Positions 1 to 6,944 of a stretch of 64,000 nt of DNA are shown piece by piece (within the stretch, counting starts at the first letter, position 1; every line of letters starts with the position of its first letter). Where the stretch lies: NCBI RefSeq assembly GCF_018336155.1, contig NZ_JAGYHF010000003.1:434001-498000 (forward strand), written 5' to 3'. The notes under the pieces were generated by a model. That model worked only from the letters and a program-made list of their open reading frames with translations. It had not been told where the DNA came from and ran no database searches. The translations under genes were made by a program, and so were the position numbers. Source of the stretch: Pseudomonas rustica (GTDB lineage Bacteria; Pseudomonadota; Gammaproteobacteria; Pseudomonadales; Pseudomonadaceae).

Positions 1-811
1 GCCATTGCAGGCGATCGAATGATTCCTGATTGGCCGCGAGTTGCTGCACCGGTTGGCCGAGCAGGGCGGCGAGGCTGATCAACGCATCCTGCGCCTGTTG
101 TTGCACCAGCGGCAGTTGCCGTTGCTGGGCGGCGACCAGGCTTTTCTGCTGCGCCAGTTCCAGCGCTGTCGCCGAGCCGGAATCAAACCTCGTCTGCACC
201 AGTTTCAGCACGCTTTGCGCGTTAGCCAGATTCAGTCCGGCAATGCGGCTCTGCTCACGCAACGACAAGGTTTGCGCATAAGTATTGGCAACGCCGCTGA
301 GCAACGTCAGCTCAACGGTCGCGCGATCAAATTCGCTGGCCTGCAACGCAAATTGCGCACTGTCGCGAGACGCCTGTTTACCGCCCCAGAAATCGATCTC
401 GTACGTCGCGCTCAAATTGGCATCGAAATAGTCCACTGCCTTGTTATTGCTGTCGGCATCCAGCTGGCTATAACCCTTGCCGCGCAACAGTTTCTGCCGA
501 TTGGCATTCAGCCCGGCCTTGACCTCCGGCAGCAACGAGCCGCCAGCAATCACCGTGCTGGCCTGCGCCTGCTGAACGCGCGCCACCGCAGCGGCAAGGT
601 CAAAACTGCCGACGCGAGCCTGTTCGATCAGACGATCCAGCTCCGGGCTGCCAAACTGTGTCCACCATTGCGGGTTGTTGCGGGCGACGCTGGCGCTGTG
701 TGGCGATTGCCACGCAGCGGGGGCTTGCACGCCGCTGTCCGGGCGCTGAACGGGACTGCCGCAGGCGCTGAGGAGCAGGCACACGGTCAACAAACTGAGG
801 CGCGGTTTCAT
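1..811 (-). CDS. opmQ: OpmQ-like outer-membrane efflux lipoprotein (3' end outside window)
   Basis: TolC/NodT-family outer-membrane channel; the C-terminal part lies beyond the left edge, so about 270 residues are visible. The protein begins MKPRLSLLTVCLLLSACGS, a lipoprotein signal with a lipobox (LLSAC) that would lipidate Cys17. The following segment (QWWTQFGSPELDRLIEQA) is the usual start of the OprM/NodT fold. The start lies 7 bases after the pvdT stop, so it is the last gene of the pvdR-pvdT-opmQ operon and supplies the outer-membrane duct of a MacAB-type pump. In P. aeruginosa, PvdRT-OpmQ exports and recycles pyoverdine. The assignment as OpmQ rests on context with pvdA and a PvdS box; sequence alone only shows the family. 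Confidence 0.85.
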   Translation of the reverse strand, partial: MKPRLSLLTVCLLLSACGSPVQRPDSGVQAPAAWQSPHSASVARNNPQWWTQFGSPELDRLIEQARVGSFDLAAAVARVQQAQASTVIAGGSLLPEVKAGLNANRQKLLRGKGYSQLDADSNNKAVDYFDANLSATYEIDFWGGKQASRDSAQFALQASEFDRATVELTLLSGVANTYAQTLSLREQSRIAGLNLANAQSVLKLVQTRFDSGSATALELAQQKSLVAAQQRQLPLVQQQAQDALISLAALLGQPVQQLAANQESFDRLQW

Positions 812-818
812 AGATCGA

Positions 819-2792
819 TCATTCACTGGTAAGGGCCGTGACCGGGTCGAGCCGGGCAGCTTTGCGGGCCGGCATGAAGCCGAAGACAACACCGGTCACA
901 AGGGCGCAACCGAAGGCGCCGAGCACCGCGAGCAACGAGAACGCCACGGCGATATCGCTGAGGATCAACACGCCGCCAACGATCAGCGCGAGGGCGATCC
1001 CGGCGATGCCGCCGACCACCGAAAGCATCACCGCTTCGGTGAGGAACTGGCGGAGGATGTCGCGTTGGCGCGCGCCGGTGGCCATGCGAATACCAATCTC
1101 GCGGGTACGTTCGCGGACGGTCATCAGCATGATGTTCATCACACCGATACCGCCGACCAGCAGCGAGATCGCGGCAATCGAGCCAAGCATCAGCGACAGG
1201 GTGTTTTGCGTGCGCGCCTCGGCCTGAATCATTGCGGCGTTGTTGGTCAGTTCGAAATCCTTTTTGCCGTTGTGCAGACGCAGCATCAGCTGTTCGATGG
1301 CGTGTTCGGCCTCTTTGACCTTGCGCGCATCGGTGGCGGCGATGGCCACGTATTCCGGATCGTGGGTGCCGAACAGGCGCACGCTGGCCGCCGAATAGGG
1401 CACGGCGATGCGGTCGTCACTGTCGGAATCACCGGAGCTGGCGCCTTTTTCCGCGAGCACGCCGACCACCTGAAACGGCACGTTTTCGATAAGAATGTAT
1501 TGGCCGATCGGGTTGGCCACGTCCTTGAGTAATTTGTTGCGCACCTTATGGCCGATCACCGCGACGGCCGAGGCGTTTCGCTCGTCCTGTTCGGTGAAGT
1601 AACTGCCTTCCACCACCGGCCAATTGAAGATCGCCGGGAAGTTGGTGTCGTTGCCGCCGACGTAACTCAAGTGGTCGGCATTGCCGTAACGCACGCCAGC
1701 CTCGGTGCCGATCACCGGCATGATGCGTTGCACTTGCGGCAGGCTCGCCAGCGCGCGGACATCGTCGAGGGTGATGATTCCCGGTGGCGTGCGCGGGTTC
1801 GGCGCCGAGCCGCTCAGGTACAGAATGTTCGAACCGAACGCGCCCATTTGCGCCATGACCTGGCGCTTGCTGCCTTCACCGACGGCGAGCATCACCACCA
1901 CTGAAGCCACGCCGATGATGATGCCGAGCAACGTCAGCGCGGTGCGGAAGCGGTTGATCCACATCACTCGCCACGCCGCGTGCAGGGCGTCGACCAGCTC
2001 GCCCTTCCAGGCGCCAGTGGCTTCGGCACCTTCGCTCAGGCGCTTGCGCAAGTCGACCGCTTGCAAGGCGCCGGGGTTGGCGCTGGTCTGGGCGTCGGGG
2101 TTGTCTTTGGCGCTGTCGCTGATGATCAGGCCGTCGCTGATTTCGATGATGCGTTTGGCCCGCGCCGCCACTTCGCGGTCGTGGGTGATGAGAATCACCA
2201 CATGGCCTTGACTGGCCAGCTCGTCGAGCAGCGCCATGACTTCTTTGCCGCTGTGGCTGTCGAGGGCGCCGGTCGGTTCGTCGGCGAGAATGATGTGGCC
2301 GCCGTTCATCAAGGCGCGGGCAATCGACACCCGTTGCTGCTGACCGCCGGACAACTGATGCGGACGGTTGCCGGTGCGTTCGGCGAGGCCGAGACGGTCG
2401 AGCAGGGCGGCGGCCCGGGCATGCCGTTCGGTGGCCGGAGTGCCGGCATAGATCGCCGGCATCTCGACGTTTTCCTGGGCCGAGCCGGACGGAATCAGGT
2501 GATAACCCTGAAACACGAAACCGAAGGCTTCACGGCGCAGCCAGGCCAATTCATCGCTGTCGAGGCCGGCGACGTTTTCCCCGGCGAAACGGTATTCGCC
2601 ACAGGTCGGTCGATCGAGGCAGCCAAGAATGTTCATCAGCGTCGATTTGCCGGAGCCGGACGCGCCGACAATCGCGACGAATTCGCCAGCGTGGATCGAC
2701 AGGTCGATGCCGCGCAGCACGTGAACTTCAGGCGCGTCGCCGCCACCGTAGGATTTGCGAATGTCCTGCAGGTCGATCAGGGGCGTTTGCAT
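819..2792 (-). CDS. pvdT: PvdT: MacB-type ABC transporter ATPase/permease of pyoverdine export
   Basis: 657 residues, typical for MacB. The N-terminal ABC domain has Walker [10 protein letters not shown] (about 43-51), signature LSGGQQQR and Walker [14 protein letters not shown] linker of about 50 residues leads to a first membrane helix near 280-300, a large periplasmic domain, and three C-terminal helices ([19 protein letters not shown] onward), the MacB topology. It powers transfer of substrate from the periplasm into the PvdR-OpmQ conduit. The start codon follows the pvdR stop codon without a gap, so the genes are translationally linked. A generic MacB role (macrolide or lipopeptide export) is the alternative, but the neighbours and the PvdS box favour pyoverdine. 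Confidence 0.9.
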   Translation of the reverse strand: MQTPLIDLQDIRKSYGGGDAPEVHVLRGIDLSIHAGEFVAIVGASGSGKSTLMNILGCLDRPTCGEYRFAGENVAGLDSDELAWLRREAFGFVFQGYHLIPSGSAQENVEMPAIYAGTPATERHARAAALLDRLGLAERTGNRPHQLSGGQQQRVSIARALMNGGHIILADEPTGALDSHSGKEVMALLDELASQGHVVILITHDREVAARAKRIIEISDGLIISDSAKDNPDAQTSANPGALQAVDLRKRLSEGAEATGAWKGELVDALHAAWRVMWINRFRTALTLLGIIIGVASVVVMLAVGEGSKRQVMAQMGAFGSNILYLSGSAPNPRTPPGIITLDDVRALASLPQVQRIMPVIGTEAGVRYGNADHLSYVGGNDTNFPAIFNWPVVEGSYFTEQDERNASAVAVIGHKVRNKLLKDVANPIGQYILIENVPFQVVGVLAEKGASSGDSDSDDRIAVPYSAASVRLFGTHDPEYVAIAATDARKVKEAEHAIEQLMLRLHNGKKDFELTNNAAMIQAEARTQNTLSLMLGSIAAISLLVGGIGVMNIMLMTVRERTREIGIRMATGARQRDILRQFLTEAVMLSVVGGIAGIALALIVGGVLILSDIAVAFSLLAVLGAFGCALVTGVVFGFMPARKAARLDPVTALTSE

Positions 2793-3965
2793 TCAACCCC
2801 CGCTGCCAGTGGCCGGGCCAATCAGCAAGTGATCGCCTTCACTGAGGCCATCGAGAATCTGCACCTTGAGCCGGTCACTGATGCCGGTGCGCACTTCGCG
2901 CGATTCGATGTTGCCGTTGGCAGCGACCACTTGTGCGGTCTGCCGGTCAGCTTTGACGCCGCCTTGCAGGGCGGCGACTGGCGCGGTGAGCACGTCTTTG
3001 GCCTGATTGGCGACGAAGAACACCTGCGTGGTCATTTCCGCCATCAGCGCGTTGTCGGCGTTATCGACATCAAGCAGAACGGTGTAGAGCACCACGCGCG
3101 CGCTGCCGCTTTTGCTGGTGCTGGTCGGGCTGCCGCCGCCCTGGCTGGTTTGATCGAGGGGTTTGGGCGGCACCGGCAGAATCTGCCGCACGGTGCTGCT
3201 CCAGCGCCGATTACCACCGCTGAGCGTGGTGAAGTAAGCGCTCATGCCCGGTTTGACGTGACCGATATCCGCCTCGGAAACCTCGGCCCACACGGTCATC
3301 GGCGACAGTTTGGCGATGCGCAGAATCAGTGGCGTCTGTTGCTGGGCGTTGAGGGTCTGGCCTTCGCGCGCATCGAGAGCGACCACGGTGCCGGCCATTG
3401 GCGCGTAAATACGTGTGTAGCCGAGTTCGGCTTGATCGCTGCGCAGGCTGGCTTCGGCCTGGCGGATCTGCGCCTGGAACATGTCGATGCGCGCTTGCGT
3501 GGCTTTCAGTTCGGCGCGGGCGGTTTGCACGTCTTCTTCGCGGGTTGCGCCGCCGGCAGCGAGGTTTTGCTGACGCTGATATTTCTGCTGCGCCAGCTCA
3601 TGCTGCGCGCGCTGTTCCTGCAATTGCGCCTTGAGGTTCTCCACCGAGAAGCGCCCGGCGTCGAGTTTGGCCTTTTGCGTCGACGGGTCGATTTCCACCA
3701 GCAACTGGCCCTCTTTGACCACGTCACCGACTTCGACGTGGATCTTCTGAATCTGCCCGGAAGCCTGCGCACCGACATCCACATAGCGTCGCGGTTGCAG
3801 GGTGCCGAGGGCGGTGACGCTGCTTTCTATATCGCCGCGCGACACTTGCACGGTGGCGAATTTATCCCGCCCCGGCGGCAACATTTGCCACGCGGCATAG
3901 CCGACGACGGGGATCAGACAAAGGACTACGAGCAGGGCGCGTCGGGCGGGGCGGGGACGTTTCAT
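2793..3965 (-). CDS. pvdR: PvdR: periplasmic adaptor of pyoverdine efflux pump
   Basis: MacA/HlyD-type membrane fusion protein of 390 residues. An N-terminal membrane anchor (ALLVVLCLIPVVGYAAW, about 12-28) is followed by the first half of the lipoyl-like domain (GQIQKIHVEVGDVVKEGQLL), a long Gln/Ala-rich coiled-coil hairpin and the beta-barrel and membrane-proximal domains. A start at 3965 (MKRPRPARR) is chosen because the reading frame further upstream lacks family features and runs through the PvdS box. It links PvdT to OpmQ. A PvdS-type promoter lies upstream at 4075-4098 on the same strand, so expression should rise under iron starvation. Confidence 0.88.
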   Translation of the reverse strand: MKRPRPARRALLVVLCLIPVVGYAAWQMLPPGRDKFATVQVSRGDIESSVTALGTLQPRRYVDVGAQASGQIQKIHVEVGDVVKEGQLLVEIDPSTQKAKLDAGRFSVENLKAQLQEQRAQHELAQQKYQRQQNLAAGGATREEDVQTARAELKATQARIDMFQAQIRQAEASLRSDQAELGYTRIYAPMAGTVVALDAREGQTLNAQQQTPLILRIAKLSPMTVWAEVSEADIGHVKPGMSAYFTTLSGGNRRWSSTVRQILPVPPKPLDQTSQGGGSPTSTSKSGSARVVLYTVLLDVDNADNALMAEMTTQVFFVANQAKDVLTAPVAALQGGVKADRQTAQVVAANGNIESREVRTGISDRLKVQILDGLSEGDHLLIGPATGSGG

Positions 3966-4074
3966 GCAGGGTTCCGGCCAGTGGAATTCGGCCCGTCGTC
4001 CGGCCGCCGCGCACAGAGGGGGCAGCGCTGAACGCTGTCGCGGGGCGCGACAGATACGGGGAGCTGTCCTGTAA

Positions 4075-4098
4075 ACGAGGAAAGAGCGGCGGAATTTA
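4075..4098 (-). promoter_or_regulatory. PvdS iron-starvation box driving pvdRT-opmQ
   Basis: Read on the minus strand the site is TAAAT, exactly 16 bases, then CGT (TAAAT at 4098-4094, CGT at 4077-4075). This is the published consensus for promoters read by the pyoverdine sigma factor PvdS. It lies 110 bases upstream of the pvdR start and points toward it. Inference: the exporter is co-regulated with pyoverdine synthesis. Confidence 0.8.
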
Positions 4099-4170
4099 AG
4101 CGCTGACACACGAAGTAACAGCTATAGCGCAGCACTATTTATCGGGCAACGGCAAACACCACTTTAAATC

Positions 4171-4192
4171 TATATGAGAATTACTATAAATT
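4171..4192 (+). promoter_or_regulatory. Candidate Fur box upstream of the fpvI-like gene
   Basis: An AT-rich near-palindromic stretch containing TGAGAATTACTATAAAT resembles the repeated NATWAT units of Pseudomonas Fur boxes. It lies about 100 bases before the sigma-factor start, where Fur repression of fpvI would be expected. The match is imperfect and was judged by eye. Confidence 0.5.
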
Positions 4193-4288
4193 ACGCACCT
4201 CAAGTTGCCACTATCTTGCTACTGCGTTTCACGCCGTCGTCAATCGGTGTGCTCAAGGACAGAAACCGCACGTTTGCGGCCGGGAGTC

Positions 4289-4771
4289 ATGTTGGAAAAC
4301 TACTATCGCGAGCTGGTGTGTTTCCTCAACGCCAAGCTCGGCAATCGTCAGATTGCCGAAGATGTGGTGCATGACGCCTATCTGCGGGTGCTGGAGCGTT
4401 CCAGCGATACACCGATCGAGCAACCGCGTGCGTTTCTTTATCGTACGGCGCTGAACCTGGTCATCGACGACCATCGGCGCAACGCTTTGCGCCAGGTCGA
4501 ATCACTCGATGTGCTCGACAACGAAGAGCGCTATTTCACCCCGTCGCCCCACAGCACTCTCGATCACGGCCAGCGTCTGGAAATGCTCCAGCGCGCGTTG
4601 GCAGAACTGCCGCCGCTGTGTCGCGACAGTTTTCTGCTGCGCAAGATCGAAGGTCTGTCGCACCCGGAAATCGCCGAACAGCTGGGCATTTCCAAGGCGC
4701 TGGTGGAAAAACACATCGTCAATGCGATGAAACATTGCCGCGTGCGGATCAAACAATGGGACGCCCATTGA
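4289..4771 (+). CDS. fpvI: FpvI-like ECF sigma factor (iron starvation)
   Basis: 160 residues, the length of an iron-starvation ECF sigma factor. Region 2 spans about residues 5-70 (IAEDVVHDAYLRVLER ... RTALNLVIDDHRR) and region 4 about 105-155 (LPPLCRDSFLLRKIEGLSH and the helix-turn-helix ISKALVEKHIVNAM). The ATG at 4289 has a GGAG four bases upstream; an earlier in-frame ATG at 4205 gives a leader without homology. In P. aeruginosa FpvI drives transcription of the ferripyoverdine receptor gene fpvA and sits beside its anti-sigma gene fpvR and pvdA. Here it is next to pvdA but no fpvR follows. PvdS itself is an alternative, but position beside pvdA and divergent from pvdR matches fpvI. Confidence 0.8.
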   Translation: MLENYYRELVCFLNAKLGNRQIAEDVVHDAYLRVLERSSDTPIEQPRAFLYRTALNLVIDDHRRNALRQVESLDVLDNEERYFTPSPHSTLDHGQRLEMLQRALAELPPLCRDSFLLRKIEGLSHPEIAEQLGISKALVEKHIVNAMKHCRVRIKQWDAH

Positions 4772-4782
4772 GCCGACTTCGT

Positions 4783-4806
4783 TAAATTTTATTTCACTGT
4801 CCTCGT
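4783..4806 (+). promoter_or_regulatory. PvdS iron-starvation box driving pvdA
   Basis: TAAAT at 4783-4787 and CGT at 4804-4806 are separated by exactly 16 bases, matching the PvdS promoter consensus. The box starts 12 bases after the fpvI-like stop and 123 bases before the pvdA start, giving pvdA its own PvdS-dependent promoter. Confidence 0.85.
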
Positions 4807-4905
4807 TCCTACTCAACAGACGACCTGCTGTCCTGCTCAAGGCCGGTCAGGTCACTTAGGCTCTCCATGCCCCTTGTTGAGGGGTTCCTCCAGAGGACAC
4901 TGGAA

Positions 4906-6240
4906 ATGACTCAGGCAATTGCATCGCCCATCGTTCACGACCTGATCGGCGTCGGTTTCGGCCCTTCGAACCTGGCGCTGGCCATCGCTCTGCAAGAGCG
5001 CGGCCCGATCCATGGCGAGCTGGATGTGCTGTTCCTCGACAAGCAGGCCAATTACAGCTGGCACGGCAACACCCTGTCGACGCAAAGCGAGTTGCAGATT
5101 TCCTTCCTCAAGGATCTGGTGACCCTGCGCAATCCGACCAGCCCGTACTCGTTCGTCAACTACCTGAAGGATCACGGCCGTCTGGTCGACTTCATCAACC
5201 TCGGCACGTTTTACCCGTGCCGCATGGAGTACAACGACTACCTGCGCTGGGTCGCCGGCAAGTTCACCGAGCAGAGCCGCTACGGCGAAGAAGTGCTGAC
5301 CATCGAGCCGGTGCTGCACAACCATCAGGTTGAAGCGCTGCGCGTGATTTCCCGTGGCAGCGACGGCCAGCAACATGTGCGCACCACCCGTTCGGTAGTG
5401 GTCAGCGCCGGTGGCACGCCGCGTATTCCAGAAGCGTTCAAAGCGCTGAAGGGCGACAGCCGTGTGTTCCACCATTCGCAATATTTGTCGCAAATGTCCA
5501 AGCAGCCGTGCGTGAACAATCAGCCGATGAGCATCGCAATCATCGGTGGCGGGCAGAGCGCGGCGGAAGCGTTTATTGATCTGAATGATTCGTTCCCGTC
5601 GGTGCAGGTCGACATGATCCTGCGCGGCTCGGCCCTCAAGCCTGCGGACGACAGCCCGTTCGTCAACGAAGTGTTTTCACCGGAGTTCACCGACCTGGTG
5701 TTCCAGCAGAACAGCGCCGAGCGCGAGCGTCTGGTCAACGAGTACCACAACACCAACTACTCGGTGGTCGACATCGACCTGATCGAGCGCATCTACGGCA
5801 TCTTCTACCGCCAGAAGGTTTCCGGGATTGCCCGTCACGCGTTCCGTACGCTGACCACAGTCGAGAGCGCTACTGCGACTGAAAACGGTATCGAACTGGC
5901 GGTGCGCAACAACGCCACCGGCGAAGTCACCGTGCGCAACTACGACGCGGTTGTATTGGCCACCGGTTACGAGCGGCAGATGCACCGCAAACTGCTGGCG
6001 CCGCTGGAAGAGTACCTCGGTGATTTCGAGGTCGACCGTAATTACAAACTGATCACCGACGAGCGCTGCAAGGCCGGCATCTACATGCAGGGCTTCTGCC
6101 AGGCCAGCCATGGTCTGAGCGACACCTTGCTGTCGGTGCTGCCGATTCGTGCGGACGAGATTGCTGGCTCGCTGTATGAGCATGGCAAAAACCGTGGGCA
6201 TCGGTCGATGGCGGATTTGCTGCTGGCGACTGCCAGCTGA
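4906..6240 (+). CDS. pvdA: PvdA: L-ornithine N5-monooxygenase
   Basis: 444 residues, full length. This flavoenzyme hydroxylates ornithine at N5 with NADPH and O2, giving the precursor of the formyl-hydroxyornithine iron ligands in pyoverdine. An FAD-binding motif GVGFGPSN lies at 15-22, the NADPH motif GGGQSA at 214-219, and the conserved ATGYE at 352-356. The start MTQAIAS at 4906 matches the start of known PvdA proteins and has GAGG upstream; the in-frame ATG at 4867 only adds an unrelated leader. A PvdS box precedes it. The last 20 or so residues diverge most from relatives, as is normal for the family. Confidence 0.96.
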   Translation: MTQAIASPIVHDLIGVGFGPSNLALAIALQERGPIHGELDVLFLDKQANYSWHGNTLSTQSELQISFLKDLVTLRNPTSPYSFVNYLKDHGRLVDFINLGTFYPCRMEYNDYLRWVAGKFTEQSRYGEEVLTIEPVLHNHQVEALRVISRGSDGQQHVRTTRSVVVSAGGTPRIPEAFKALKGDSRVFHHSQYLSQMSKQPCVNNQPMSIAIIGGGQSAAEAFIDLNDSFPSVQVDMILRGSALKPADDSPFVNEVFSPEFTDLVFQQNSAERERLVNEYHNTNYSVVDIDLIERIYGIFYRQKVSGIARHAFRTLTTVESATATENGIELAVRNNATGEVTVRNYDAVVLATGYERQMHRKLLAPLEEYLGDFEVDRNYKLITDERCKAGIYMQGFCQASHGLSDTLLSVLPIRADEIAGSLYEHGKNRGHRSMADLLLATAS

Positions 6241-6262
6241 TTTTTTAGCGCCTCACATACCG

Positions 6263-6362
6263 CCTTCGCGAGCAAGCCCGCTCCCACAGGGGATTTTCAG
6301 TGAACACAGATTTTGTGTCAGATGAAGATCCAATGTGGGAGCGGGCTTGCTCGCGAAGAGGC
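6263..6362. repeat. REP-type inverted pair (family A)
   Basis: Two inverted copies of a GCGAGCAAGCCCGCTCCCACA-type unit at 6263-6290 and 6334-6362, separated by about 43 bases. This is the common Pseudomonas extragenic palindrome arranged as a REP doublet (REPIN). The same unit recurs near 16049, 46090 and 53482. Confidence 0.85.
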
Positions 6363-6385
6363 CAGCAGAAGCACCGAAAATTCAA

Positions 6386-6497
6386 GATCGTTCCCACGCT
6401 CTGCGTGGGAATGCCTCAACGGACGCTCCGCGTTCGGCCTTCGACAGGGACGCGGAGCGTCCCGGGCTGCATTCCCACGCAGAGCATGGGAACGATC
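6386..6497. repeat. Long palindromic repeat (family C, GATCGTTCCCACGC type)
   Basis: A 112-base imperfect inverted repeat whose arms begin GATCGTTCCCACGC and end with its complement, with an inner palindrome GACGCTCCGCG. A second copy is at 49339-49449. It directly follows a family A doublet and could fold as a long hairpin downstream of pvdA. Confidence 0.8.
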
Positions 6498-6944
6498 ATC
6501 CTGAACCCTTCCTGAACATCCCCCACATTCCCCAACGCACTGCCTTTTGCGGGTTTACTCTCCAATCATCGGGGCGTAAGCTTCGCGCGTTTTCATCAAT
6601 AGCGGAGACCCACAGTGGGTACTTGTTCGAGTGACAGTTGTCGGCCGGTCTCGGTAACCGGCAGATTCTCGGCAAGATAACGCGCAGACTTTCTCTGTCG
6701 TTGTCTCGCCGTAAAAGCGAGCAGCGGCATCCCGTGCATGTCCCGTCCTGGGCCATGGCTAGACGTCCTTCTCATCGACGCTGAACAGAGCGTGGTTTCG
6801 ACTTTATTGTCGTGATCGCAGCCCTATCGACACGCCTGTCTTTTCTGACCGGCGCGCCAAGCCTTGCCGTGCCGGTTTTTCCGGCGAACGAGGCGCGGCC
6901 GTATCTGCTTGACGGTTTCCCGGCTGACCACAGGGGCAACAGCC
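6498..6944 (+). promoter_or_regulatory. Long mgtA leader region with attenuator-like hairpin
   Basis: 447 bases without a credible gene. It contains several small stem-loops and, at 6848-6880, an inverted repeat ACCGGC ... GCCGGT followed by five T residues, which looks like an intrinsic terminator only 65 bases before the mgtA start. An open frame starting at 6812 reads through this hairpin and overlaps the mgtA start out of frame, so it could be a leader peptide, but nothing beyond position supports that. Leaders of Mg2+ transporter genes are often regulated by attenuation in enteric bacteria. I could not match it to the M-box riboswitch by eye. Confidence 0.4.

Noticed and set aside
41..832. 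263-codon plus-strand frame at the left edge
   Set aside because: Antisense to the OpmQ-like gene, which has a lipoprotein signal and family sequence on the minus strand.
1980..4031. 683-codon open frame on the plus strand opposite pvdR and pvdT
   Set aside because: It is the antisense shadow of two genes with clear domains; its product shows no family motif and has the skewed composition typical of reverse-strand frames in high-GC DNA.
6300..6634. Several short frames in the region after pvdA
   Set aside because: They translate the palindromic repeats (the same GAGLLAKRP-like peptides appear wherever family A repeats occur), so they are not genes.
6498..6944. M-box (ykoK) Mg2+ riboswitch before mgtA
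   Set aside because: I could not find the conserved M-box core sequence by eye; only a hairpin with a T run is supported, so no riboswitch class is named.
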